Shown: positions 30,675-39,078 of the stretch, one piece after another
Layout of the letters: every line of letters begins with the position of its first letter
How positions within the stretch are numbered: position 1 is the stretch's first letter
From: CAISKJ01 sp046351555
GTDB lineage: Bacteria; Myxococcota_A; Polyangia; Polyangiales; Ga0077539
Assembly: GCA_046351555.1 (NCBI GenBank)
Contig: JAXLYI010000046.1
Span: forward strand, 19,166 to 83,165
Direction: 5' to 3'
DNA length: 64,000 nucleotides
Program-made: the position numbers and the translations under genes
The notes under the pieces: generated by a model
The model's input: the letters and a program-made list of their open reading frames with translations, nothing else
Told to the model about the DNA's origin: nothing
Database searches by the model: none

Positions 30675-31586
30675 ATGCTCGACTGGAACGACCTGCGCTT
30701 CCTGCTCGCCGTCGCCCGCGCGCGCACGCTCACCGCGGCGGCGCGCGCGCTGCGGGTGTCGCAGCCCACGGTGTCGCGGCGCCTCGCGGCGCTGGAGCAC
30801 GCCTTCGGGGCGCGGCTCTTCCTCCGTGGCGCCGAGGGCTACGCGCTCACGGCGGCGGGCCGACGCCTCCTCGACGCGGTCGAGCCCCTGGCGCAGCAGC
30901 TCGAGCGCGTCGAGCGCAGCGGCGTCGAGGAGGCGTCCGCCGTCGCCGGCGTGGTGCGCGTGGCGGTGACGGAGATGACCGCCGTCCACCTCGTCGACGA
31001 TGCGCTCGGCCCCCTGCTCGCCGCGCACCCGGCGCTCACGGTCGACCTCGTGGCCGACAACCAGGCCTCCGACCTCGCGCGCGGCGAGGCCGACCTCGCG
31101 GTCCGGCTGCTCCGCCCCGACGCGGCCGACCTCGTGCGGCGGCGCCTCGGCGCGATGCGCTTCGGGCTCTTCGCCTCGCCCGCCTACCTCGCGCGGGCGC
31201 CCGCCGTCACCGCGCCGGGGCTGGCGGGGCACCACATCGTGAAGCCCGTTCGAAGCCTCGGCCGGGGCCCCGAGGCCGCGTGGATCGAGCAGCACGCCAC
31301 GCGCGCCGCCGTGTCGGTGTGCGCCGACGGCGCGCAGGTGGCGATGCGCGCGGCCGCGGCGGGCCTGGGGCTCGCGGTGCTGTCCGACGCGCTGGCGGCC
31401 AATGCGCCGGCGCTGGTGTGCGCGCGGGCGCTGGCGGAGATCCCGCCGCGCGAGGTGTGGCTGGTGTACCACCGCGACCTCCGCGCGCTGGCGCGGGTGA
31501 AGCGCGTGGCCGAGGCGATCGACGCGCACCTCCGCGCGCGCCTCCTGCGGAGCCGCGCCGTGCTCGACGTCGCGGCGAGCGCGTGA
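30675..31586 (+). CDS. LysR-family transcriptional regulator
   Basis: The product has 303 residues. The N-terminal winged helix is clear: MLDWNDLRFLLAVARARTL, then LRVSQPTVSRRLAALEHAFG and LFLRGAEGYALTAAGRRLLD. The C-terminal effector domain (about 90-300) has the periplasmic-binding-protein-like fold with RVAVTEMTAVHLVDDALGPL and GEADLAVRLLRPDAADLVRR. The DLRFL..V...RTLTAAAR N-terminus is of the type found in the subgroup that often regulates a divergent gene. The likely target is the lipoprotein gene at 29949-30545. The effector is unknown. An upstream in-frame ATG at 30639 is less likely because it lies in the dyad. Confidence 0.9.
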   Translation: MLDWNDLRFLLAVARARTLTAAARALRVSQPTVSRRLAALEHAFGARLFLRGAEGYALTAAGRRLLDAVEPLAQQLERVERSGVEEASAVAGVVRVAVTEMTAVHLVDDALGPLLAAHPALTVDLVADNQASDLARGEADLAVRLLRPDAADLVRRRLGAMRFGLFASPAYLARAPAVTAPGLAGHHIVKPVRSLGRGPEAAWIEQHATRAAVSVCADGAQVAMRAAAAGLGLAVLSDALAANAPALVCARALAEIPPREVWLVYHRDLRALARVKRVAEAIDAHLRARLLRSRAVLDVAASA

Positions 31587-31603
31587 CGGGCGCCGCGGTC
31601 CGC

Positions 31604-31834
31604 CTACTCGCACGCCAGGGCGGGGTCGCTCCCACAGCGGATCGGCACGGCGCGCCCGCCGTTCGAGAACACCACGTCGATGGTGGTCCAGAGGCTGCCG
31701 GGTCGGATGTTGACGGAGCGCCCCGGCAGCACGTCGCCGTAGAAGTAGCCGAAGCCGCCGTCCGCGGATCGCTGGTCGGAGGCGGGGCGTCGTCGGGAGG
31801 AGGCGGCCCTCGCGTCGGCGGGCTCCGCGCCCAC
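31604..31834 (-). pseudogene. Remnant C-terminal fragment of an exported-type protein
   Basis: A 76-codon frame whose last 50 residues look like real protein: GGFGYFYGDVLPGRSVNIRP, LWTTIDVVFSNGGRAVPI, then CGSDPALACE. The first 25 residues are low-complexity and start abruptly next to the stop of the Uma2 gene. It may be the 3' end of a gene truncated when the Uma2 gene arrived. No ribosome-binding site is obvious. I cannot name the family. Confidence 0.35.
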
Positions 31835-31837
31835 GCG

Positions 31838-32653
31838 TCACAACCGCGAGAGGCGCGCGATCTCGGCCCGGAGGCGCTCCACCTCGCGCACGGCCTCGTC
31901 GGCGCGCGCGGCCTCGGCCTCGGCGCGCGCGGCCTCGGCCTCGGCGCGCGCGGCCTCACCGCGGGCCTCGGCCTCGGCGCGCTGTCGGGCCGATCGCTCC
32001 GCCGCGGCTTGCGTCTCGGTGATGGCGCGGATGGTCTTCTCCGCGGCCTCGCCTTCGTCGGCGGTGGGGAGCAGCGTCTCGCCGCGGGGGCCGGTGGCGA
32101 GGCGGAGGCGGGGGCGCCCCTTGTCGAGCACGCGCACGAGCCAGGCGTCGAGGACGGTCGAGCGGACGCGGTTGTCCATGGTGGACGCGACGCGCGCGAA
32201 GCCGCGGCCGCGGACGGGCCGGAAGACCTGCCAGCGAACGCGCCGACGGCTGCGCACGGTGGCCCCCGGGTCGAAGAGGATGAGCTCCTTGCAGCCCATC
32301 GCCGCGTAGTCCGCGGGGAGCTCGTCGTAGTCCTTCTGCCACTTCGCGCTGACGACCTCGAGCGCGAAGGCGGGGTGGTGGCCCTCCCAGGTGTGCCAGG
32401 TGCTGACGTCGGGGACCTCCTGCGGGACGCCGAGCACGACGTAGAGGTCGGGCGCCCGGGAGACCTTCGGGTTCCCCTCGATCCAGTAGAAGAACTGGTT
32501 GCCCGCGACGTACGCGATGACCCCGCGCGCCGCGAGGTGACGGACCACGAGGTCGCACAGGAGCTTCGTGATGAACCACTGAAGCGCGCTCTCCCCCATG
32601 TCGTCGGTCTCCGGATACTCGATCGCCTCGGACGCTCGCGCCGCGCGCACCAT
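31838..32653 (-). CDS. Uma2-family (PD-(D/E)XK-like) protein with coiled-coil tail
   Basis: The product has 271 residues. Residues 20-190 match the Uma2 restriction-endonuclease-like fold, with RAPDLYVVLGVPQE (conserved Asp) and FALEVVSAKWQKDYDE (Glu and Lys). KELILFDPGATVRSRRRVRW then matches the usual 'LYxP' continuation. The tail from about residue 200 is a coiled coil rich in Ala, Glu and Arg (three AEAEAARA units from a 21-bp repeat). Uma2 genes are abundant in cyanobacteria, myxobacteria and others; their role is not established. An N-terminal extension (IEYPETDDMGESALQWFIT) fits family members. It is divergent from the flavoenzyme gene at 32786. Confidence 0.85.
   Translation of the reverse strand: MVRAARASEAIEYPETDDMGESALQWFITKLLCDLVVRHLAARGVIAYVAGNQFFYWIEGNPKVSRAPDLYVVLGVPQEVPDVSTWHTWEGHHPAFALEVVSAKWQKDYDELPADYAAMGCKELILFDPGATVRSRRRVRWQVFRPVRGRGFARVASTMDNRVRSTVLDAWLVRVLDKGRPRLRLATGPRGETLLPTADEGEAAEKTIRAITETQAAAERSARQRAEAEARGEAARAEAEAARAEAEAARADEAVREVERLRAEIARLSRL
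31901..31957. repeat. 21-bp tandem repeat in the Uma2 gene
   Basis: Nearly three copies of a 21-bp unit starting GGCGCGCGCGGCCTCGGCCT encode the (A/E)-rich heptads of the C-terminal coiled coil on the minus strand. The unit length of seven codons keeps the heptad register when copies are gained or lost. Confidence 0.8.
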
Positions 32654-32785
32654 GGGGGCGTTCGTATCACACGCCAGCGAACGCCGCGAGCGCCCCGAAC
32701 CACCGCGCGTGGAGCCGATGGGAACGCGCCGTCGGCGCGAAGGATCGGCGCGTCGGCGCGGCGGGGCCGTGATAGCGTCTCGCCC

Positions 32786-34885
32786 ATGGCGGACACGAAG
32801 CGGGTGTGCATCCTCGGGTCGGGGCCTTCGGCGCTCTCCGCGGCCTTCCGGCTGTCGGCGCCGGAGCTCCGCGGGGCCTTCGACATCACGGTGTACCAGG
32901 TGGGGTGGCGCTCCGGGGGGCTCTGCGCCGGCGGCCGCGTCGCCCCGGAGTACTGGGTCAACCAGAACGGCACCCACTACCTCTTCGGCTGCTACGCGGA
33001 GGCGCTCTACGTGCTCCGCACGTGCTGCGAGGAGCTCATCGCCCACGGCGACCTCCGCTTCGGCCCCTTCGAACAGCAGGTGATCTCCCGCCCGCTCATC
33101 GTCATGATGGATCGCTTCAAGGGCGAGTGGGAGAAGTGGTGCTGGACCTTCCCGCCCCGCGCGGGGACGCCCGGGGTGCACCGGCCCGACTTCGGCCCGG
33201 TCGACATCTTCACCGTCGCGATGAGCCGCCTCGTGCGCTGGACGCAGAGCGCGCGGTTCGCCGAGGACATCCTCGGCCCCGACCCTCCCCTCCTGGAGCG
33301 CGCGGCGTTCGAGGCCGAGATGGCGGTCACGTCGGCCGCGGGCGAGGGGCTCCTCGAGCTCATCGAGCGCGTCGAGCTCGAAGGCGGCGTCGGCGCCATC
33401 CTGTGCGGCCTCCTCGTCGCCGCCCTGGAGGTGCTCCGCGGGCTCTTCGGCGTGATGCTCCGCGGGCGCGCCGAGGACAACCTCAACGCCCGCCACGCCT
33501 GGATGCTCATCGACTTCGCGCTCTCCGCCGCCATCGGCGCGCTCCGCGCGGAGGCCGTGGGCCCCGAGCTCGTCGAGCGCCTCGACGACGTCGACCTCAA
33601 GCAGTGGCTCCGCGACGCCGGCGCCGACGAGTCCACCGTCGACTCCCCCCTCATCAACCTCTGGTACGACGCGATGGGCGCGTTCGTCGGGGGCGACCCC
33701 TCGCAGCCGCTCTGCGCGACGGGCGCGTCGCTCTCGTGCCTCGGGCAGATCCTCCTCAACTACGTCGGCGAGGTGTCCTACCAGCTCCGCTACGAGGTGG
33801 GCGACACGCTGGTCGGCCCCGTCTTCGCGGCCCTCAAGCGCCGCGGGGTGAAGTTCGCGTACTTCCACCGAGCGTGGGAGCTCGTGCCCGAGTACGTCCC
33901 CGCGGCGGGCGCGTACCGCGTGGCGCGCGTCGTCCTCGAGCGCCAGGCCGAGCTCACCTGCGGCGACCCGCTCGGCTACGACCCGTTCATCTACCCCCTC
34001 CGCGCGCGCACGCCCCCCGACGAGCGCCCGATGTGGCCCGACGTCCCCAACGCCGACCAGCTCGCGAAGGTGTACGCCCCCCCCGGCAGCGAGCTCGACC
34101 GCTTCTACTGCCCCCGCTCGGGCCCCGACGTCGTCCTCGAGCACGGCCGCGACTACGACCTCCTCGTCTGCGGCATGTCGGGCCCGACGCTCCGCTGGTA
34201 CGCGAAGCCCCTCGGCGCCGTCAACGACCGCTGGCGCGACCTCCTCGCCCACACCCGCGCGGTCGAGACGCAGGGTCTCCGCCTGTGGTTCTACGGCGAC
34301 CTGAAGGCCGTCGGCTGGACGGAGGGGGCCCCCGTGCTCAGCGGGTACGCCATCCCCTTCGCCACCTGGGAAGACCCGAGCGAGGTGATCGCGACGGAGC
34401 TCTGGCCCGCGCCCGTCCCCAAGACCTGCGCCCACCTCTTCGGCCCGCTGAGCTTCAACCCCGACTGGCCCGACCCCACCGAGGTGGACGCCGGCTCGCT
34501 CTACCTCCAGGCCCAGCAGGCCCGCGCGCAGGCCGCCGCCAACGGCTGGCTCCTCGAGCACACCCGCGGCCTCTGGCCGGGCGTCTGCCTCCTCGGCGGC
34601 GGCGCCATCAACCCGCAGGACTGCGCCCGCCCCGCCGCCATCGCGCCCGAAGACGGCCCCGGCCAGGCGCGCGCCAACGCGGGGCCCGACCAGGCCTACT
34701 TCTGGCTCTACCCGGGCACGTGGAAGTACCGGCTCAGCCCCGCCGAGCGGTGCTTCGAAGACTTCTACGCCGTCGGCGACTGGACGAAGACCAGCTTCCC
34801 CTGCGGGAGCCTGGAGGGCGCGATGCTCTCGGGCGCGATGGCCGCGTCGGACATCGTCCGTCGCTACGGCCCCCCGAAGGCGTAG
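32786..34885 (+). CDS. FAD-dependent oxidoreductase of the phytoene-desaturase-like group
   Basis: The product has 699 residues. The N-terminal dinucleotide fold reads RVCILGSGPSALSAAFRL, followed by GGLCAGGR and NQNGTHYLFGCYAEAL, where PDS-type enzymes have GGK...E.GLH.FFG.Y. The C-terminus has FEDFYAVGDWTKTSFPCG and SLEGAMLSGAMAA, matching the FAD-binding AGDW motif. A long inserted helical region (about 130-290) separates them. A mid-protein motif VGDTLVGPVFAALKRRGVKFAYFH is shared with both halves of the fused gene at 39079-43473, showing common descent. The dinucleotide motif is GSGPSA rather than GGGxxG. The substrate is unknown; desaturation or amine oxidation would fit. It is probably cytoplasmic. 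Confidence 0.82.
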   Translation: MADTKRVCILGSGPSALSAAFRLSAPELRGAFDITVYQVGWRSGGLCAGGRVAPEYWVNQNGTHYLFGCYAEALYVLRTCCEELIAHGDLRFGPFEQQVISRPLIVMMDRFKGEWEKWCWTFPPRAGTPGVHRPDFGPVDIFTVAMSRLVRWTQSARFAEDILGPDPPLLERAAFEAEMAVTSAAGEGLLELIERVELEGGVGAILCGLLVAALEVLRGLFGVMLRGRAEDNLNARHAWMLIDFALSAAIGALRAEAVGPELVERLDDVDLKQWLRDAGADESTVDSPLINLWYDAMGAFVGGDPSQPLCATGASLSCLGQILLNYVGEVSYQLRYEVGDTLVGPVFAALKRRGVKFAYFHRAWELVPEYVPAAGAYRVARVVLERQAELTCGDPLGYDPFIYPLRARTPPDERPMWPDVPNADQLAKVYAPPGSELDRFYCPRSGPDVVLEHGRDYDLLVCGMSGPTLRWYAKPLGAVNDRWRDLLAHTRAVETQGLRLWFYGDLKAVGWTEGAPVLSGYAIPFATWEDPSEVIATELWPAPVPKTCAHLFGPLSFNPDWPDPTEVDAGSLYLQAQQARAQAAANGWLLEHTRGLWPGVCLLGGGAINPQDCARPAAIAPEDGPGQARANAGPDQAYFWLYPGTWKYRLSPAERCFEDFYAVGDWTKTSFPCGSLEGAMLSGAMAASDIVRRYGPPKA

Positions 34886-34899
34886 CGCACTCTCTCTCC

Positions 34900-37800
34900 C
34901 TACGCCGGCGGCGCGCCGAGGCCGAGGCTCGGCGTCGCCGACACCTCCCAGACGAGCCCGTGCTTCGCCGCCACCGCGCGGGCCCGCTCCGCCCAGCGCG
35001 ACCGCGCGCCGCCCGACGTGACCCGCGCGAGCTCGACGCAGGCCACGGCCTCCTCCCACGGGAAGCCGTAGCGCGCCGCCACCTCGACGCACGACTCCAG
35101 CTCGCGCCGCGCCGCCCGCGCGTCGCCGTCGAGGCGGGCCGCGACGCCCACCATCAGCCGGTGCCGCGGCTCCACCGCGGGGAAGGTGCGGCGGCCGCGC
35201 TGGAGGTGCTTGAGGCTCCGCCGCGCGTCGGCCCGCAGCGCGTCGACCGGGGGGAGCGCCTCGGTGCCCGCGAGCCCCGCGGCGCGGCGCTCCCAGAGGG
35301 CGAGGAGGGTGAGGGAGGTCTGGGTGTGGGCCTCGGAGCCGCGGAGGTACGAGTAGGTGTCGTCGCCGGCCTCCACGATGCCCATCTCCTCGCGGGCCAG
35401 CGCGAGCGCCTCGGCGTAGCGGCCCACCCGCAGGAGGCACTCCATCTGGACGCCGATCGCCACGCCGAGCTGCATCCCGTAGCCCTTCTCCTTGCGGACG
35501 CGGGGGACGCCCGTCTCCTCGGAGTCGAGCACGGGGAGGAGCTCGGCGGCCTGCGCGCCCTGGCGGAGCTGGCAGAGCGCCCACATCGCCGACGCGAAGC
35601 CCGCGGTGTGGGGCTCGGCGCCCTTGGAGATCTCCACGCAGCTCGTGAAGTACGGGGCGGCCTCGGCGTAGCGGCCCGTCACCGCGAGGGCCTCGCCGAG
35701 CATGAAGTCCGCCCGGTGGCGCCAGAGCCCGGCGCCGAACTCGCGCGAGAGCGACCAGCCGCGGCGGAGCATCGGGACGGCCTCGTCGAGCTTCGCGAGC
35801 GCGGTGAGGCTCAGCCCGAGGAAGACGCTCGTCACGAGCTTCGCCATCACGCCGTCGAGCGACTCGGCCATCGCGTGGGCGGCGCGGAGGTCGCGCTCGG
35901 CCACGTCGCGCAGGCCCGCGAGGAGGAGGCTGTACCCCACGAGGTTGCGCGTCATCGCGAACTCGGGCGACGCGCCCCCCGTCCGCCCGATGTTGTCCGA
36001 CGCGAACACCACGTGGACGAGCCCGAAGCGGTCGCCGCGCCAGAGGCAGATGGCCGCGAGGTTGTCGAAGGCCTGGAGCGCCTCGACGCAGCGCGCGCGG
36101 AGCTCGGGCGTCGGCTCGTCGGCCCTGGCGTACCGGCCCGCGACGTGGCGGGCCACCTCGGCCGCCGTCCGCGCGGAGAAGCGCGGCAGCGGGAAGCCGC
36201 AGTACGCGTAGGTGAGCTCGTAGTGCCGGCGCGCGGCGTCGAAGTCCGGCACGCTGTACCAGGCCTCGCCGAGGAGCCGGTGCCAGCGGGCCCGACGCTC
36301 GTCCACCGGGAGGGCGCCGCGCTTCGCCTCGTCGAGCGCGAGGGCCTGCGTGAGGTAGTTGATCGCCGTCCGCGAGTCGTAGATGGCGATCGCCTGCTCG
36401 CCGGCCAGGCCCATGTAGTGGGCGGCGCGGCCGTCGTCCTCGGCCACCCGCCAGTGCTCGGCGAGGCGGGCGGCGAAGGGGGCGAGGTCGGCCTCGTCGC
36501 GCTCGATCCCCTCGGCGGCGGCGCGGTGGAGCGACTTCCGCTGCGACGCCGTGAGGAGGTCGTACGCGGTCTCGTGGGTGAGCGCGTGGCGGAAGAGGAA
36601 GGCCTGGGGGCGGTCGGGGGCGGGCACCACGAGCGCGACCTCGAGGAGCCGCTCGGCGTGCTCCTGGCACACCTCGGGGGGGGGCGCGAGGGGGTGGGCC
36701 GCCGCGAGGGCCGCGAGGGTGAAGGCGCGGCCGAGCACGCTCGCCACCTTGAGGGTGAGCTGGAGCGGCGCGGAGAGGTGGTCGATGCGGCTCGTGATGA
36801 TCCCGGTCACGCTGCCCGGGAGCCGCAGGGCCGCGGGCTCGGCGACGAGCTCACAGGCGCCGCCCTCCACCTTGAGCGCGCCCGCCTCGCGCAGCGCGTA
36901 CGCGACCTCCTCGGTGAAGAAGGGGACGCCCTCGGAGTGGGCGAACACCGCGTCGCGGACCGCGGGCGACACCCGCTCGACGCCGAGGCAGCGGGCCACG
37001 ACGCGCGCGGTGTCGGCCGCGTCGAGGGCCTCGAGCACCGCCCGCTCGCGGCGGCCGCCGGCTGTGAGGGCCGCGTACTCCGCGGGCGGCGCGGGCATCG
37101 GGCGCAGCGTGCCGACGAGGAGGAGGCCCGGCGCGCCCTCGACGAGCCGCGCGCAGAGCGACCACGACGCCGGGTCCATCCAGTGGAAGTCCTCCACCGC
37201 GACGACGAGGGGCCCGCGCCGGGCGGCGTCGGCGAACACCGCGACGACGAGGGAGACGAGGTTCTCCGCGCGCACCGAGCCGGTGAGCTGCTGGGTGAAG
37301 GGGGTCTCCTCGAGGTCGGCCCGCACGAGGGCGTTGAGCAGCGGCGCGAGGTGGGCCCGCTCGGGCGCGGCCTCGGCGAGGCGGGCCTCGACGTGACGTC
37401 GCGCCTCGGCGGCGGAGGCCCCGGTCGGCACCCCGAAGAGCCCCGCCACGACGCCGCGGAGCGCGTAGAGCGGCGTCCGCGTCTCCATCGAGTCGGCCGC
37501 GCCGAGGAGCACCCTGGCCCCGCGCTCGCGCGCGAACGCGACGACGCCGTCGAGCAGGGTGGACTTGCCCATCCCGGCCTCGGCCTGGAGCAGGAGCGAC
37601 CCGCCCTCGCCCCGCGCGAGGGCCTCGACCCGGCCGCACGCGCGGGCGAGCGCCTCGCCGCGGCCCACCATCTGCGTGGCCCGCGCGGCGCGCCGCTCGC
37701 GCCGGCCGGTGGGGCGGGCGGCGGCGACGGGCTCGGCGAAGCCCTTGAGCTGGAGGGGCGCGACGGGCTCGAACGCGATGGCCTTCTCGGCCGAGGCGCG

Positions 37801-38976
37801 GGTGCGCGGGCACGCCAGCACCCCGTCGCCGCGCGCCGACTGCATGAGCCGGGCGGCGAGGGAGAGGCACGTCCCGTACATCTCGTAGCTGCGCCGCCGC
37901 TCGCTCCCGACGAGCCCGCAGTGGACCTCGCCGGTCGCGATGCCGACGCCCACGCGGACGCCGATGGCCGCGGTGGCCTCGCGGATCGCGACGGCCGCGG
38001 CGGCGGCGCGGGCGGGGTCGTCTTCGTGGGCGTCGGGCGGGAGGCCGAAGACGCAGAGGATCCCCACGCCCTTGTCGCCGAGCACCGAGTGGATGGCGCC
38101 GCCGACGCGATCGACCTGCTCCTGGACGATGGCGAGGGCGAGGCGGATGCGGGCGTCGCGGTCGGGCGAGTCGGCGCCGACGCCGGCGATCTCCACGAAC
38201 ACCGCCGTCACCGCCCGCACCTCGGCGAACCACGCGTCGGACGAGAGCGGGAGGCGCCGGGCGAGGGCCGGCGGGAGGTACGGGATCGCGGCGTGGACGA
38301 GGGCCGGGTCGAGCGGCGCGGCGGGGGGCGGCGGGGCGTCGTCGCCGGAGACCTCCGTCACGCGCCAGAAGCCGTCGGCCGCCTCCGTCCCGCGGAAGGC
38401 CGGGCCGAGCGCCGCGCGGCACGCGGGCGAGACGGTGACGGCGTTGGCGGCGCCGCGCGCGTCGGCGGCGAGGGCCTGGTTCACCGCGGGGCCGTCGACG
38501 AAGAGGATCCAGCGGCCGTTGAAGCCGCCGAGCTCGGTCGCGGTGCACGCCCCGGAGCCCACCGAGGCCCGCACGCGGAGTTCGAAGTCGCCCGCGGGGG
38601 CGCCGCTCGGCCGCGCGATGACGGCGAGGGCCGCCCGGGTGGCCCGCCGCGCCGTCGCCGCCGCGTCTTCACCCGCCCCCGCGCGGAACACCACGCCGAC
38701 GCCGTCCCCCGCGAAGAAGAGCACGTCGCCGCCCGCGTCGAGGCACGCGTCCACGATGGGGCCGAACACCTCCGTCATGTTGCGCGAGAGCTGCTCGGTG
38801 CCGTCGGGCCCGGAGCGCGTGAGGCGCTGCGAGAAGGCGGTGAAGCCGCTCACGTCGAAGAAGACGTAGGCCCCTTCGAAGCGCTCGACCTCCGCCTGCC
38901 CACCCTCGCCTCGGTGCGCGCCGAGTCGGCGGAGGAGCGACGCGGGGACGAAGGGCAGCAGGTCGGTGACGTGCAT
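34900..38976 (-). CDS. Soluble-adenylyl-cyclase-like protein: two cyclase domains, AAA ATPase, TPR
   Basis: The product has 1358 residues with the architecture of animal soluble adenylyl cyclase (ADCY10). C1 (about 30-210) has AYVFFDVSGFTAFSQRL and GGDVLFFAGDGVGVVF with metal-binding Asp41 and Asp91. C2 (about 250-420) has AVTAVFVEIAGVG, where Glu262 replaces the first Asp, then GDKGVGILCVFGLPPD and GVGIATGEVHCGLVG, which read much like sAC. In LSLAARLMQ, Ser takes the place of the usual transition-state Asn. A Walker A loop AEAGMGKST (about 465) begins an AAA-16 NTPase, followed by many TPR-like helices from about residue 850. Start at 38976 (MHVTDLLPFVPASLL) was chosen because the longer frame crosses a likely promoter. 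It probably makes cAMP, with C1 carrying the metals; bicarbonate response is speculative. Confidence 0.88.
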   Translation of the reverse strand: MHVTDLLPFVPASLLRRLGAHRGEGGQAEVERFEGAYVFFDVSGFTAFSQRLTRSGPDGTEQLSRNMTEVFGPIVDACLDAGGDVLFFAGDGVGVVFRAGAGEDAAATARRATRAALAVIARPSGAPAGDFELRVRASVGSGACTATELGGFNGRWILFVDGPAVNQALAADARGAANAVTVSPACRAALGPAFRGTEAADGFWRVTEVSGDDAPPPPAAPLDPALVHAAIPYLPPALARRLPLSSDAWFAEVRAVTAVFVEIAGVGADSPDRDARIRLALAIVQEQVDRVGGAIHSVLGDKGVGILCVFGLPPDAHEDDPARAAAAAVAIREATAAIGVRVGVGIATGEVHCGLVGSERRRSYEMYGTCLSLAARLMQSARGDGVLACPRTRASAEKAIAFEPVAPLQLKGFAEPVAAARPTGRRERRAARATQMVGRGEALARACGRVEALARGEGGSLLLQAEAGMGKSTLLDGVVAFARERGARVLLGAADSMETRTPLYALRGVVAGLFGVPTGASAAEARRHVEARLAEAAPERAHLAPLLNALVRADLEETPFTQQLTGSVRAENLVSLVVAVFADAARRGPLVVAVEDFHWMDPASWSLCARLVEGAPGLLLVGTLRPMPAPPAEYAALTAGGRRERAVLEALDAADTARVVARCLGVERVSPAVRDAVFAHSEGVPFFTEEVAYALREAGALKVEGGACELVAEPAALRLPGSVTGIITSRIDHLSAPLQLTLKVASVLGRAFTLAALAAAHPLAPPPEVCQEHAERLLEVALVVPAPDRPQAFLFRHALTHETAYDLLTASQRKSLHRAAAEGIERDEADLAPFAARLAEHWRVAEDDGRAAHYMGLAGEQAIAIYDSRTAINYLTQALALDEAKRGALPVDERRARWHRLLGEAWYSVPDFDAARRHYELTYAYCGFPLPRFSARTAAEVARHVAGRYARADEPTPELRARCVEALQAFDNLAAICLWRGDRFGLVHVVFASDNIGRTGGASPEFAMTRNLVGYSLLLAGLRDVAERDLRAAHAMAESLDGVMAKLVTSVFLGLSLTALAKLDEAVPMLRRGWSLSREFGAGLWRHRADFMLGEALAVTGRYAEAAPYFTSCVEISKGAEPHTAGFASAMWALCQLRQGAQAAELLPVLDSEETGVPRVRKEKGYGMQLGVAIGVQMECLLRVGRYAEALALAREEMGIVEAGDDTYSYLRGSEAHTQTSLTLLALWERRAAGLAGTEALPPVDALRADARRSLKHLQRGRRTFPAVEPRHRLMVGVAARLDGDARAARRELESCVEVAARYGFPWEEAVACVELARVTSGGARSRWAERARAVAAKHGLVWEVSATPSLGLGAPPA

Positions 38977-39033
38977 CGCGTGGGTGGGGGCGGGCGCCGC
39001 CAGCGCTCCGCCGGCGCCGTCACCGCCGCGTCG

Positions 39034-39039
39034 ATCATA
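39034..39039 (-). promoter_or_regulatory. Candidate -10 element of the cyclase gene
   Basis: On the minus strand TATGAT (5 of 6 matches to TATAAT) lies 57 bp upstream of the ATG at 38976. A weak TTGCGG sits 15 bp further upstream. If used, the leader would be about 50 bases and the in-frame ATG at 39060 would be excluded. Confidence 0.35.
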
Positions 39040-39078
39040 CAGACGCGCGGCGCGCCGCAAGCGGAAATTCCAAGCGCG

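Noticed and set aside
31280..32785. Extending the flavoenzyme gene upstream to the long frame beginning near 31280
   Set aside because: The frame overlaps LysR and Uma2 genes, and the dinucleotide-binding motif begins only a few residues after the ATG at 32786.
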